This document shows positions 1-7,874 of a DNA stretch of 64,000 bases, in pieces; the stretch's first letter is position 1, and every line of letters starts with the position of its first letter. The notes under the pieces were generated by a model, which made no database searches, was not told where the DNA came from, and saw only the letters and a program-made list of their open reading frames with translations. The translations under genes were made by a program, and so were the position numbers. The DNA comes from RYN-230 sp036497945 (lineage in GTDB: Bacteria; Actinomycetota; Actinomycetes; Streptosporangiales; Streptosporangiaceae): contig DASXIN010000048.1 in assembly GCA_036497945.1 (NCBI GenBank), positions 48,409 to 112,408 of the forward strand, given 5' to 3'.

Positions 1-206
1 TGCGTGGCTTCCTGGATGACCGGGCCGTCCATCAGCGGGTCGGAGTAGGGCAGGCCGATCTCCAGCACATCCGCGCCGGACTCGGCCATCGCCACCGCGG
101 CCTCGATCGCGCCGTCCACCGAGGGGAAGCCGGCCGGCAGGTAGCCGACCAGCGCGGCCCGGCCCTCGGCCGCCGCCTTCTCGAACGCGGTGCTCACCGC
201 CGTCAT
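1..206 (-). CDS. trpA: Tryptophan synthase alpha chain, N-terminal part
   Basis: The alpha subunit cleaves indole-3-glycerol phosphate to indole and glyceraldehyde 3-phosphate and channels indole to TrpB. Only the first 68 or so residues are in the window; the gene runs off the left edge. The two catalytic acids are visible at their usual places: Glu49 in VLEIGLPYSDP and Asp60 in PLMDGP. The ATG at 206 overlaps the trpB stop in an ATGA, so the two subunits are translationally coupled. The family match is clear despite the truncation, which comes from the window edge and not from damage. Confidence 0.96.
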   Translation of the reverse strand, partial: MTAVSTAFEKAAAEGRAALVGYLPAGFPSVDGAIEAAVAMAESGADVLEIGLPYSDPLMDGPVIQEAT

Positions 207-1459
207 GTGGCCGCACCCGGGTCCAGGTGGCCGAACCAGCGGCCCGCGATGCCGACGTCCTTGTCCCCCCGGCCAGACAGGTTAACCAGCAGCAGTGCGC
301 CCGGGTCCAGTTCCCCGGCCACCTGCAGGGCGCCGGCCAGGGCGTGCGCCGACTCGATAGCCGGGATGATGCCCTCGGTCTGGCACAGCAGCGAGAACGC
401 GTCCATCGCCTGCTGGTCGGAGACCGCCCGGTAGCTGGCCCGGCCGGTGTCGTGCAGCCAGGAGTGCTCCGGGCCGACACCGGGGTAGTCCAGCCCGGCC
501 GACACCGAGTGGGTGGGCAGCGTCTGCCCGTCGGCGTCCTGCAAGAGATAGGTGCGCATGCCGTGGATGATCCCGGCCGACCCGGCCACCAGGGTGGCCG
601 CGTTATGCCCGCTCTCCGGGCCGTCGCCGCCCGCCTCGCAGCCGATCAGCCGCACCGTCTCGTCTGGGATGAAACTGTGGAACACCCCGATGGCGTTCGA
701 GCCGCCGCCCACGCAGGCGATCACCGCGTCCGGCAGCCGGCCGGTCATGGCCAGCACCTGCGCCCGGGCCTCCACCCCGATGATCCGCTGGAAGTCGCGC
801 ACCATGGTCGGGAACGGGTCCGGGCCCATCACCGAGCCGATGCAGTAGTGCGTCGTCTCGACCGTGGTCACCCAGTCGCGGAACGCCTCGTTGATGGCGT
901 CCTTGAGGGTCCGGCTGCCCGTCGCGACCGGCACCACCTCGGCGCCGAGCAGCCGCATCCGGGCCACGTTCAGCGCCTGCCGCTCGGTGTCCTCCTCGCC
1001 CATGTAGACCACGCAGTCCAGGCCGAGCAGCGCACACGCGGTCGCGGTGGCCACACCGTGCTGGCCGGCCCCGGTCTCGGCGATCATCCGCCGCTTGCCC
1101 ATCCGCTTGGTGAGCAGCGCCTGGCCCAGCACATTGTTGATCTTGTGTGAGCCGGTGTGCGCCAGGTCCTCCCGCTTGAGCAGGATCCGGCAGTCCCCGG
1201 CCCGGGCGGCGAACCGCGGCACCTCGGTGACCAGGGTGGGCCGTCCGGCGTACCCGGTGAGCAGGGCGGTGAGGTCGGCCTGGAACGCCGGGTCGGCCGT
1301 GGCCGACGCATATTCGCGGGCCAGTTCGGCCAGCGCGGACATCAGCGCCTCGGGCGCGAACCGGCCGCCGTACGGGCCGAAGTGCCCCGCCTGGCTCTTC
1401 CGAATCGCCGCCCCGGGCGCGGTGGCGGACGTGGCGGGCGCGGCCGCCGGTCCGGTCAT
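203..1459 (-). CDS. trpB: Tryptophan synthase beta chain
   Basis: PLP-dependent subunit that condenses indole with serine to give tryptophan. It has 418 residues, normal for the family. The PLP lysine is Lys106 in HTGSHKINN, the phosphate-binding glycine loop is GGGSNAIG, and the C-terminal part has the usual LSGRGDKD. An N-terminal stretch of about 20 Ala/Pro-rich residues precedes the conserved GHFGPYGGRF block. The start at 1459 overlaps the trpC stop by 4 bases and the stop overlaps trpA, so trpC, trpB and trpA form one translationally coupled run. Confidence 0.98.
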   Translation of the reverse strand: MTGPAAAPATSATAPGAAIRKSQAGHFGPYGGRFAPEALMSALAELAREYASATADPAFQADLTALLTGYAGRPTLVTEVPRFAARAGDCRILLKREDLAHTGSHKINNVLGQALLTKRMGKRRMIAETGAGQHGVATATACALLGLDCVVYMGEEDTERQALNVARMRLLGAEVVPVATGSRTLKDAINEAFRDWVTTVETTHYCIGSVMGPDPFPTMVRDFQRIIGVEARAQVLAMTGRLPDAVIACVGGGSNAIGVFHSFIPDETVRLIGCEAGGDGPESGHNAATLVAGSAGIIHGMRTYLLQDADGQTLPTHSVSAGLDYPGVGPEHSWLHDTGRASYRAVSDQQAMDAFSLLCQTEGIIPAIESAHALAGALQVAGELDPGALLLVNLSGRGDKDVGIAGRWFGHLDPGAAT

Positions 1460-2265
1460 CCGCGGTCCCCGCGCAGCGCCGGGTGTGAGCCCGCGGTGAC
1501 CAGGTCGGCCACCGCGCTACGCGGGTCCTTGCCGGTGACCAGGCTCTCCCCCACCAGCACCGCGTCCGCCCCGGCCGCGGCGTAGGCGAGCAGGTCATGC
1601 GGCCCGCGGACACCGGACTCGGCGATCTTGACGATGCCCTCCGGGACCAGCGGGGCCAGCCGGCTGAACACGCCGCGGTCCACCTCCAGGGTGGCCAGGT
1701 TCCGCGCGTTGATGCCGATGATCTGCGCTCCGGCGTCTACCGCCCGGTCCAGCTCGTCTTCGGTGTGCACCTCGACCAGCGGGACCAGCCCGATCGAGGC
1801 GGCCCGTTCGACCAGCGAGATGAGCGCGTTCTGCTCCAGCCCGGCCACGATCAGCAGCACCAGGTCGGCGCCGTGCGCCCGGGCCTCCCACAGCTGGTAG
1901 GAGCTGACCACGAAGTCCTTCTGCAGCACCGGGACGGCGACCACCGCGCGCACCGCGGCCAGGTCCTCCAGGCTGCCGCCGAACTTGCGCGGCTCGGTCA
2001 GCACGCTGATCACGCTGGCCCCGCCGGCCTCGTAGTCCATGGCCAGCGCGGCCGGGTCGGCGATAGCCGCCATCGCGCCCTTGGACGGGCTGGCCCGCTT
2101 GACTTCGGCGATGACCACTACATCCTCGCCGCGCAGCGCGGGCATCGGGTCCTTGGGCGATGGCGCACGCCCGGCCATGTCCTTGAGCTGGTCCAGCGTG
2201 ACATCCCGCTGCCGGGCAGCGAGATCGGCGCGGACTCCGTCAAGGATCTCGTTGAGCACGCTCAC
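1456..2265 (-). CDS. trpC: Indole-3-glycerol phosphate synthase
   Basis: TrpC closes the indole ring, converting CdRP to indole-3-glycerol phosphate. The protein is a single-domain TIM barrel of 269 residues. The catalytic region AEVKRASPSKG and the phosphate-site ESGVRGPHDL are present. A GTG at 2265 was chosen: it starts the canonical SVLNEILDGVRADLAARQ block and is preceded by GGAGGGG about 12 bases upstream. An in-frame start at 2313 would add 16 basic residues not typical of the family. No TrpF domain is fused, which fits PriA supplying that step. Overlaps trpB by 4 bases. Confidence 0.96.
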   Translation of the reverse strand: MSVLNEILDGVRADLAARQRDVTLDQLKDMAGRAPSPKDPMPALRGEDVVVIAEVKRASPSKGAMAAIADPAALAMDYEAGGASVISVLTEPRKFGGSLEDLAAVRAVVAVPVLQKDFVVSSYQLWEARAHGADLVLLIVAGLEQNALISLVERAASIGLVPLVEVHTEDELDRAVDAGAQIIGINARNLATLEVDRGVFSRLAPLVPEGIVKIAESGVRGPHDLLAYAAAGADAVLVGESLVTGKDPRSAVADLVTAGSHPALRGDRG

Positions 2266-2318
2266 GCGACTTCGCAGTCCCCTCCGGGCCCTTGTCTTGG
2301 TTTGCTTGCGCACCCGAT

Positions 2319-2373
2319 GGTAGCGAGACTGTCTCTGTGTGCCGGCGGGCCCCCTCGCCGGAGGATCGCTACC
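2319..2373. promoter_or_regulatory. Nested inverted repeat upstream of trpC
   Basis: GGTAGCGA at 2319-2326 pairs with TCGCTACC at 2366-2373 (8 of 8). Inside it lies a second hairpin, CCGGCG at 2342-2347 with CGCCGG at 2356-2361. It occupies the 117-base gap between the upstream membrane-protein gene and trpC. It could be an attenuator, a processing site or a partial terminator. There is no long T run and no Trp-rich leader peptide was found. Confidence 0.4.
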
Positions 2374-2382
2374 CGGTGCCTG

Positions 2383-2802
2383 CTAACCGGGGCCAGTCTC
2401 GCCGAGCGGCTCCTCGGCCAGGGCTTCCCCGCCCGGCTGGGGTGCGGAGCCGTAGGCCCGGGCGACCGCGGGATGAATGAGCACCGCGGCGGTGATGATG
2501 GCCAGCAGCGTGCCGCCGACGTACCGGGCGGTCATGAATCGAAGCACGCCGAACAGCACCAGGGCGCTTTCCGCGGCCAGCGCGGCCACCCACACCGCGT
2601 GGCTGCTAGTCCGGCTGGCCACCGCCAGCCCACACAGCACGGCCACGATGGCCAGGGTGAACAGGATCGACGGCAGGTGCCGCTTGCTGAAGAACAGCCC
2701 GATCGCGGCGGCCACCGCGGCCTGCGCCACGATCAGCCTGGTGACCAGCCGGACGAGCGTGCCGCGCTGCTCATCCGGGCTCGCCGGGCGATTCTCTGAC
2801 AT
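2383..2802 (-). CDS. Small hypothetical membrane protein
   Basis: A 139-residue protein with about four predicted membrane segments (roughly residues 20-40, 45-62, 68-85 and 90-110), a polar N terminus and an acidic, Gly/Pro-rich C terminus. The ATG at 2802 was chosen; the sequence upstream in the same frame is repeat-derived and arginine-rich. No family was recognised with confidence. In related actinomycetes a short HGxxPAAW-motif protein often occupies this slot before trpC, but that motif is not seen here. Position between the Trp-linked membrane protein and trpC suggests co-transcription. Confidence 0.7.
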   Translation of the reverse strand: MSENRPASPDEQRGTLVRLVTRLIVAQAAVAAAIGLFFSKRHLPSILFTLAIVAVLCGLAVASRTSSHAVWVAALAAESALVLFGVLRFMTARYVGGTLLAIITAAVLIHPAVARAYGSAPQPGGEALAEEPLGETGPG

Positions 2803-2807
2803 GAGCG

Positions 2808-3653
2808 TCAGAGTAACCCGGTTCGCGCCGCGCCGCTGGTCCCTGGCCGGTTTGGATCCTGCGGCTGACCAGCCTCGCTGCGCGCCGCGAAGCGGCGACC
2901 GGGAGGCCCTGAGGGGTCGTCCCCCCGCTTGCCGCGGCGCTTGCCGCCGCTCGGCGCGGAGCGGCGATCGGGGGGCTCCGGGTGGTCGTCCCCCCGGGCA
3001 GACACCGTGGGGTCGATGCCCTGGCTCAGTGCCTCCCATAGGGTGGCCGGGTCGGTCCCGGGCGGCGGGCGCCGCCCTCCCGTCCGGTCGGCCGGCCGGT
3101 CGTACCGGCTGGACATGACCGGCCAGCGGGCGCCCCGCCAGGCGGCCAGCAGCCCGGCCGCGACGATGAGCAGCGCACCGGCCAGCGCCACCCAGCGCCA
3201 CGGGAACGCGGCCATTGTGACGTGGCTGGCCAGGCTGATCCCGGCCACCCCGCCGCCCGGGGTGGTGCCGCCGCCGACCGTGCTCCCGCCCGGCACCGAA
3301 CTGGCCGTGCCCGCCGAACCGGTCACCGCGCCGCGCACCTGGGCGTCGGTCACCGGCATGCTCAGCGCCACGATGATGGCCACGCCGAACACGGCCAGCA
3401 CGCCGCCGACCAGCCGCCGGGCCAGCCGCCGGGTGGCCACCAGGGCAGCCAGGCCGGCCAGCGCGGCCAGGCCGAGCGCGCCGGCCGCGGGCAGCAGGTC
3501 CTGGCCGCGCACCACGGCGGTGCTGGCCGGCAGCGGGCGCGGCTGAACGGTCAGCACCCGGGCCCAGTCCTGCCGGACCGCGATGAGCACCACCGCCGCG
3601 CCCACCGCACCGAGCAGCAGCGTGCCGAGGTACTCCCGCCGCGGTGACCTCAA
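2808..3653 (-). CDS. Trp-operon-associated membrane protein (TIGR02234-like)
   Basis: A 281-residue protein with four membrane segments (about residues 10-27, 53-71, 80-100 and 150-170) and a Gly/Ser/Thr-rich outer loop. It matches the actinobacterial membrane protein found in trp operons; its biochemical role is not established. It starts at a TTG at 3653 that overlaps the hisI stop (TTGA). From about residue 215 the tail becomes polar and arginine-rich and is encoded by two tandem family A repeats (2871-3000), with the peptide PPDRRSAPSGG. That tail is probably acquired and not part of the conserved fold. In relatives trpE normally lies between hisI and this gene; here it does not. Confidence 0.85.
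   Translation of the reverse strand: MRSPRREYLGTLLLGAVGAAVVLIAVRQDWARVLTVQPRPLPASTAVVRGQDLLPAAGALGLAALAGLAALVATRRLARRLVGGVLAVFGVAIIVALSMPVTDAQVRGAVTGSAGTASSVPGGSTVGGGTTPGGGVAGISLASHVTMAAFPWRWVALAGALLIVAAGLLAAWRGARWPVMSSRYDRPADRTGGRRPPPGTDPATLWEALSQGIDPTVSARGDDHPEPPDRRSAPSGGKRRGKRGDDPSGPPGRRFAARSEAGQPQDPNRPGTSGAARTGLL
2871..3000. repeat. Dispersed repeat family A, copies A1 (degenerate) and A2
   Basis: Copy A2 (2943-3000) starts GCCGCCGCTCGGCGCGGAGC, continues through GGCGATCGGGGGG and ends GGTCGTCCCCCC. The first half folds as GCCGCTC/GAGCGGC and the second is G-run/C-run. Copy A1 (about 2871-2925) is a weaker version that keeps GGGGTCGTCCCCCC. Both lie in the 3' end of the Trp-associated membrane protein gene and are translated in frame. 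A2 is identical over about 33 bases to the copy in ftsL, read on the other strand. Confidence 0.8.
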
Positions 3654-4027
3654 CCCGACACCACCACCACCGCCGGCAGCGGAGCGGCGTCGAAGCAGGT
3701 CCGGTCGCCGCTGTGGCAGGCCCCGCCGACCTGGTCCACCTTGACCAGCAGGGTGTCCCCGTCGCAGTCCAGGGCGACCGACTTGACCTGCTGGGTGTGC
3801 CCGGAGGTCTCGCCCTTGACCCAGTACTCCTGGCGGCTGCGCGACCAGTACGTGCAGCGCCCGGTGGTCAGCGTGCGGTGCAGCGCCTCATCGTCCATCC
3901 AGCCGACCATCAGTACCTCACCGGTGTCGTACTGCTGGGCTACCGCGGGGACCAGCCCGGCCGCGTCCCGCTTCAGCCGGGCCGCGATCTCCGGGTCGAG
4001 CCGGGACGGACTGCGGGGATCGCTCAC
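3650..4027 (-). CDS. hisI: Phosphoribosyl-AMP cyclohydrolase
   Basis: HisI opens the adenine ring of PR-AMP, the third step of histidine synthesis. The protein has 125 residues and lacks a HisE (pyrophosphohydrolase) domain, as in other actinobacteria. The metal and substrate motifs are in place: LMVGWMDDEAL, TTGRCTYWSRSR, the Asp triad in LDCDGDTLL and the cysteines of GGACHSGDRTCF. The GTG at 4027 gives the standard length. A longer in-frame extension upstream is not conserved. It overlaps the following gene by 4 bases. Confidence 0.96.
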   Translation of the reverse strand: MSDPRSPSRLDPEIAARLKRDAAGLVPAVAQQYDTGEVLMVGWMDDEALHRTLTTGRCTYWSRSRQEYWVKGETSGHTQQVKSVALDCDGDTLLVKVDQVGGACHSGDRTCFDAAPLPAVVVVSG

Positions 4028-4180
4028 CGTGCCCTCACCACACTGTTCATGGCCATATCCTCTCAGCTTCCCCGCACCGCTTCCCGGCACTGCTACTTTC
4101 CCCGGGGGTTCACCAGCACCGGGCCGGGCCGGGTAGCGCAGCCCATTCCGCTGCCGGCCCGCGGTGGTTACCATCGCGGG

Positions 4181-4834
4181 ATGACCCTCGCCCGCGATGA
4201 GCGCCTAGCCCTCTGCGCGCTGCTCGATCAGACCGGCCCGCACGCGCTCACGCTATGCGACGGCTGGACAACCCTCGACCTGGCCGCCCATCTGGTGCTG
4301 CGGGAGCGCCGGCTAGATGCCGCGGCCGGCATCGTGGTCCGCCCGCTGGCCGGGTACACCCGGCGGGTGCAGCGCACCCTGGCCCGGCGCGGCTCGTTCA
4401 GCAGCCTGGTCGCGGCCATCCGCAACGGGCCGCCCCGGCTCTCCCCGTTCAGCCTGCCCGGCGTGGACGAGCGGGCCAACCTGGTCGAGTTTTTCGTGCA
4501 TCACGAGGACGTCCGCCGCGGCGAGCCGGACTGGCCGGAGCGCAAGGTGACCCCCGCGCTGTCCGAAGCGCTCTGGCGGCGGCTCAGCATGGCCCGGTTC
4601 GTGCTGCGCAAGGCCCCGGTCGGGGTGGAACTGGTCCGCGATGACATCGGCCCGGACCCAGCCGGGGCGCGAGTGCGGATCACCGCCAGGGCACGCACGC
4701 CGGTGGTCACCGTCACCGGCAGCCCGGCCGAGCTCACGCTGTGGGCGCTCGGCCGGACCGCGGCCGCGCAGGTGCGGCTGGACGGCGCCGATGCCGCGCT
4801 GCGCCGGCTGACCGAGATCCGCTGGCGGATCTGA
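4181..4834 (+). CDS. TIGR03085-family DinB-like protein
   Basis: A 217-residue protein of the mycothiol-dependent maleylpyruvate isomerase N-terminal (DinB-like) superfamily. The helix-bundle start with LCDGWTTLDLAAHLVLRER carries the family's histidine in AAHL, and the FFVHHEDVRR block is characteristic. Members are predicted metal-binding enzymes that act on mycothiol conjugates, but the substrate of this subgroup is unknown. In related genomes it sits between hisI and hisF, as here, transcribed away from hisI. The ATG at 4181 follows a region with no similarity to the family. Confidence 0.85.
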   Translation: MTLARDERLALCALLDQTGPHALTLCDGWTTLDLAAHLVLRERRLDAAAGIVVRPLAGYTRRVQRTLARRGSFSSLVAAIRNGPPRLSPFSLPGVDERANLVEFFVHHEDVRRGEPDWPERKVTPALSEALWRRLSMARFVLRKAPVGVELVRDDIGPDPAGARVRITARARTPVVTVTGSPAELTLWALGRTAAAQVRLDGADAALRRLTEIRWRI

Positions 4835-4858
4835 GCGGTCCACGCCGCCAAGAGTTAC

Positions 4859-4872
4859 ACCTGGTACCAGGT
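4859..4872. promoter_or_regulatory. 14-bp perfect palindrome upstream of ppgK
   Basis: ACCTGGTACCAGGT reads the same on both strands and lies in the 243-base gap before ppgK, about 25 bases after the preceding stop. Its form suits a dimeric repressor operator, but no cognate regulator lies nearby. The rest of the gap shows no clear hairpin or gene. Confidence 0.35.
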
Positions 4873-5077
4873 ACCCCAACACGCGGAAACATCCGGACAA
4901 GCGTGACAATCCGGACGGAGCCGTTCGCTGTCCGGCGCGGCGGGGCACACCATGGGAGAGCCTGCCTGCGTGGCCGCACCGTGCAAGGGTAAGGCGTAGT
5001 GGTTCAGGCCCCGGCGTGCCGGGGCAGGGCGTGGCTTGGCCGCGCCGGGGTCGGATGAGCCGAATGGAGGCTACGCA

Positions 5078-5842
5078 GTGCAGGTACTCGGCATCGATAT
5101 TGGCGGCTCCGGGATCAAGGCAGCTCCTGTGGACACCAAACCGGGCAAGCTGCTCGCCGAGCGGGTCAAGCTGGAAACCCCCCAGCCGGCCGTGCCCGGC
5201 GCGGTGGCCAAGACGGTCGGCCAGTTGGTGGAGGCGTTCAGCTGGACCGGGCCGACCGGCATCACGTTCCCCGGCGTGGTGGTGGACGGGAAGACGCTGA
5301 CCGCCGCCAACCTGGACCCGGCCTGGATCGGGCTGGACACGCGTGCCCTGTTCAGCAAAGTCACCGGGCTGAGCACGACACTGATCAACGACGCCGACGC
5401 GGCCGGCCTGGCCGAGATGTCCTTCGGCGCGGGAGCCGGGCAGCAGGGCACGGTGCTGATGGTGACGTTCGGCACCGGAATCGGCAGCGCGCTGTTCCGG
5501 GCCGGCCTGCTGGTGCCCAATACCGAGTTCGGCCACATCGAGATCCGCGGCCGGGACGCCGAGCACCGCGCCTCGGAGCGGGCCAAGGAGCAGCACGCCC
5601 TGAGCTGGGAGAAGTGGGCCGAGCGGGTGGACGAGTACCTGCACGCCATGGAGCGGCTGACCGCCCCGGACCTGATCATCATCGGCGGCGGGATCAGCCG
5701 GAAGGCGGACAGGTTCCTGCCTCTCCTGACTGGCCTGCGAGCCACCGTGGTGCCCGCCGCGCTGCACAACGACGCCGGCATCGTCGGCGCCGGGCTGGCG
5801 GCCGGCCTGACCCAGCCGGCCCGTGCTGGGCGGCCGGCCTGA
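5078..5842 (+). CDS. ppgK: Polyphosphate glucokinase
   Basis: A ROK-fold cytosolic kinase that phosphorylates glucose using polyphosphate (and often ATP). The 254-residue protein has the phosphate 1 motif GIDIGGSGIK at the N terminus, the substrate stretch GITFPGVVVDG, the catalytic INDADAAG block, the phosphate 2 loop FGTGIGSAL and the NTEFGHIEIRG signature typical of PpgK. The GTG at 5078 was chosen because GGAGG ends 7 bases before it and the protein then begins directly with VQVLGIDIGG. It points toward the convergent hisF with only one base between the stops. Confidence 0.94.
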   Translation: MQVLGIDIGGSGIKAAPVDTKPGKLLAERVKLETPQPAVPGAVAKTVGQLVEAFSWTGPTGITFPGVVVDGKTLTAANLDPAWIGLDTRALFSKVTGLSTTLINDADAAGLAEMSFGAGAGQQGTVLMVTFGTGIGSALFRAGLLVPNTEFGHIEIRGRDAEHRASERAKEQHALSWEKWAERVDEYLHAMERLTAPDLIIIGGGISRKADRFLPLLTGLRATVVPAALHNDAGIVGAGLAAGLTQPARAGRPA

Positions 5843-5843
5843 C

Positions 5844-6614
5844 TCAGCGGACCTCGGCGCCGGCGACGCGCAGCACGTCCTTGACCTCGCCGATCCGGAG
5901 CTGGCCGAAGTGGAACACGCTGGCCGCCAGCACGGCGTCGGCGCCCGCGTCGACGGCGGCCGGGAAATGGGCCAGTTCGCCCGCCCCGCCGCTGGCGATG
6001 ATGGGTACGTCCAGCACGGCGCGCACGGCGCGGATCAGCTCGAGGTCGAAGCCGGTCTTGGTGCCGTCCGCGTCCATCGAGTTGAGCAGGATCTCACCCA
6101 CGCCCAGCTCGGCGCCGCGCACCGCCCACCGCACCGCGTCGATCCCGGTGCCACGCCGCCCGCCGTGCGTGGTCACCTCGAAGGAGGCGCCGTGCTGGCC
6201 CGGGGGGGCGACCCGGCGGGCGTCCACCGACAGCACCACGCACTGCGAGCCGAACCGTTGCGCCGCCTCGCCGAGCAGCTCCGGGCGGCCGATCGCCGCC
6301 GTGTTCAGCGACACCTTGTCCGCGCCGGCCCGCAGCAGCCGGTCCACGTCCTCGGTGCTGCGCACCCCGCCCCCCACGGTGAGCGGGATGAACACCTGGT
6401 CGGCGGTGCGCCGGACCACGTCGATCATGGTCTGCCGGTCGCCGCTGGACGCGGTGATGTCCAGGAACACCAGCTCGTCGGCGCCCTCCGCGTCGTACGC
6501 CGCGGCCAGCTGCACCGGGTCACCGGCGTCCCGCAGGTCACGGAAGTTGACGCCCTTGACGACCCGCCCGGCGTCCACGTCCAGGCAAGGAATCACCCGA
6601 ACCGCGACGCTCAC
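5844..6614 (-). CDS. hisF: Imidazole glycerol phosphate synthase, cyclase subunit
   Basis: HisF is the TIM-barrel half of the HisH-HisF complex; it uses ammonia from HisH to make imidazole glycerol phosphate and AICAR. It has 256 residues, with the N-terminal catalytic Asp in VIPCLDVDAGRVVKG, the phosphate loop TVGGGVRS and the C-terminal IIASGGAGE. The GTG at 6614 starts the conserved block and follows a GGTGGGGG ribosome site; the ATG further upstream adds non-conserved sequence. It is separated from ridA by about 140 bases that contain a strong inverted repeat. Confidence 0.96.
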   Translation of the reverse strand: MSVAVRVIPCLDVDAGRVVKGVNFRDLRDAGDPVQLAAAYDAEGADELVFLDITASSGDRQTMIDVVRRTADQVFIPLTVGGGVRSTEDVDRLLRAGADKVSLNTAAIGRPELLGEAAQRFGSQCVVLSVDARRVAPPGQHGASFEVTTHGGRRGTGIDAVRWAVRGAELGVGEILLNSMDADGTKTGFDLELIRAVRAVLDVPIIASGGAGELAHFPAAVDAGADAVLAASVFHFGQLRIGEVKDVLRVAGAEVR

Positions 6615-6682
6615 TGCCCCCACCAATCCCACCAGCCACAACCACTCTGGCCACGGTGGTCCCACCGGACCCAGCGTGCGTT

Positions 6683-6728
6683 AGCGGTGTACATCCGTGC
6701 CCTTATAGGGGCAGAAATGTACACCGCT
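6683..6728. repeat. Strong 12-bp inverted repeat between ridA and hisF
   Basis: AGCGGTGTACAT at 6683-6694 and ATGTACACCGCT at 6717-6728 are perfect inverted arms. The 22-base centre can add a short TGCCC/GGGCA stem. There is no T tract, so a simple terminator is unlikely. It lies in the only sizeable gap inside this his block and could be an operator, an mRNA-processing hairpin or a remnant of a small mobile element. Confidence 0.7.
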
Positions 6729-6753
6729 GATCGGCGGCCACTGGGCCCGGACA

Positions 6754-7146
6754 TCAGCTGCCGATCCCCGCGCGGTAGGCGACCGCCTCCACCTCGACCA
6801 GCATCCGGGGGTCGACCAGCGCGGAAATCTCGATCATGGTCGCGGCGGGCATGATGTCGCCGAACGCGGCGCCGTGAGCCCGGCCGTACTCCTCCCACCG
6901 GGCGATGTCGGTGACGTAGATCCGGGTGCTGACCACGTCGGCCAGCCCGAGCCCGAGCCGGTCCAGCGCGTCGGCCACGTTGCGCAGCGCCTGCTCGGTC
7001 TGGGCGTACGCGTCGTCCTCGTGCACGAACTGCGCGCCGTCCACCGAGGTGCAGCCGGCCACGAACACGAAGTCCCCGGCCGCGACCGCGCGGCTGTACC
7101 CGACCACCGGCTCCCACCGGGTGCCGGTGGAGATCTTCCGGGTCAT
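6754..7146 (-). CDS. RidA/YjgF-family enamine deaminase
   Basis: RidA-family proteins hydrolyse reactive enamine/imine intermediates released by PLP enzymes. This 130-residue protein has the family core: the N-terminal GTRWEPVVGYSRAV segment, GDFVFVAGCT, and VVSTRIYVTDI with the conserved arginine. The ATG at 7146 overlaps the priA stop (ATGA), so it is co-translated with priA. A RidA-like gene beside priA and hisF is also found in other actinomycetes. The exact substrate is unknown. Confidence 0.9.
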   Translation of the reverse strand: MTRKISTGTRWEPVVGYSRAVAAGDFVFVAGCTSVDGAQFVHEDDAYAQTEQALRNVADALDRLGLGLADVVSTRIYVTDIARWEEYGRAHGAAFGDIMPAATMIEISALVDPRMLVEVEAVAYRAGIGS

Positions 7147-7874
7147 GCCGCCACCGCCTGCAGCGCCTCCTCCAGGGTGAACGCCCCGGCGTACAGCGCC
7201 TTGCCCACGATCGCGCCCTCCACCCCCGAGTCCACCAGGGTGGCGATGGCGGCCAGATCGTCCAGGCTGGACACCCCGCCACTGGCGATCACCGGCGCGC
7301 TGGTCCGGCCGGTGACGTGGCGCAGCAGGTCCAGGTTGGGCCCGGTCAGCGTGCCGTCCCGGTTGATGTCGGTGACCACGTACCGGGCGCAGCCCGCCTC
7401 GTCCAGCCGGTCCAGCGCGTCGTCCAGCTCGCCGCCGTCCCGGGTCCAGCCCCGGGCGGACAGCGTGGTGCCGCGCACGTCCAGCCCCACGGCGATCTTG
7501 TCGCCGTGACTGGCGATGGCGCCGTGCACCCAGTCCGGGTCCTCCAGCGCGGCGGTGCCGATGTTCACCAGGGCGCACCCGGTGGCCAGCGCGGCGGCCA
7601 GCGCGGCGTCGTCCCGGATCCCGCCGGACAGCTCCACCGCGACGTCCAGCCGGCCCACGATCGTGGCCAGCAGCTCCGCGTTCGACCCGCGGCCGAACGC
7701 GGCGTCCAGGTCGACCAGGTGCACCCATTGCGCCCCGGCCGCCTGCCAGGCCAGCGCGGCCTGCATCGCGTCGCCGTACCCGGTCTCGGTGCCGGCCGCG
7801 CCGTGCACCATCCGGACCGCCTGGCCGCCGGACACATCCACCGCGGGCAGCAGGATGAGCGCAGCGTTGCTCAT
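7143..7874 (-). CDS. priA: Bifunctional PriA isomerase (HisA/TrpF)
   Basis: PriA isomerises ProFAR in histidine synthesis and PRA in tryptophan synthesis. The 243-residue TIM barrel has the first catalytic Asp at residue 13 (LLPAVDVSGG), the second in VVTDINRDGTL, and the ARGWTRDGG loop with the Arg and Trp characteristic of actinobacterial PriA. No separate trpF is in the window, which agrees with dual function. The ATG at 7874 overlaps the hisH stop; the stop overlaps ridA. A strictly single-function HisA cannot be excluded without assay, but the motifs favour PriA. Confidence 0.95.
   Translation of the reverse strand: MSNAALILLPAVDVSGGQAVRMVHGAAGTETGYGDAMQAALAWQAAGAQWVHLVDLDAAFGRGSNAELLATIVGRLDVAVELSGGIRDDAALAAALATGCALVNIGTAALEDPDWVHGAIASHGDKIAVGLDVRGTTLSARGWTRDGGELDDALDRLDEAGCARYVVTDINRDGTLTGPNLDLLRHVTGRTSAPVIASGGVSSLDDLAAIATLVDSGVEGAIVGKALYAGAFTLEEALQAVAA

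Noticed and set aside
2340..2365. A trp leader peptide with Trp codons
   Set aside because: No short frame with consecutive TGG codons behind a ribosome site was found before trpC.
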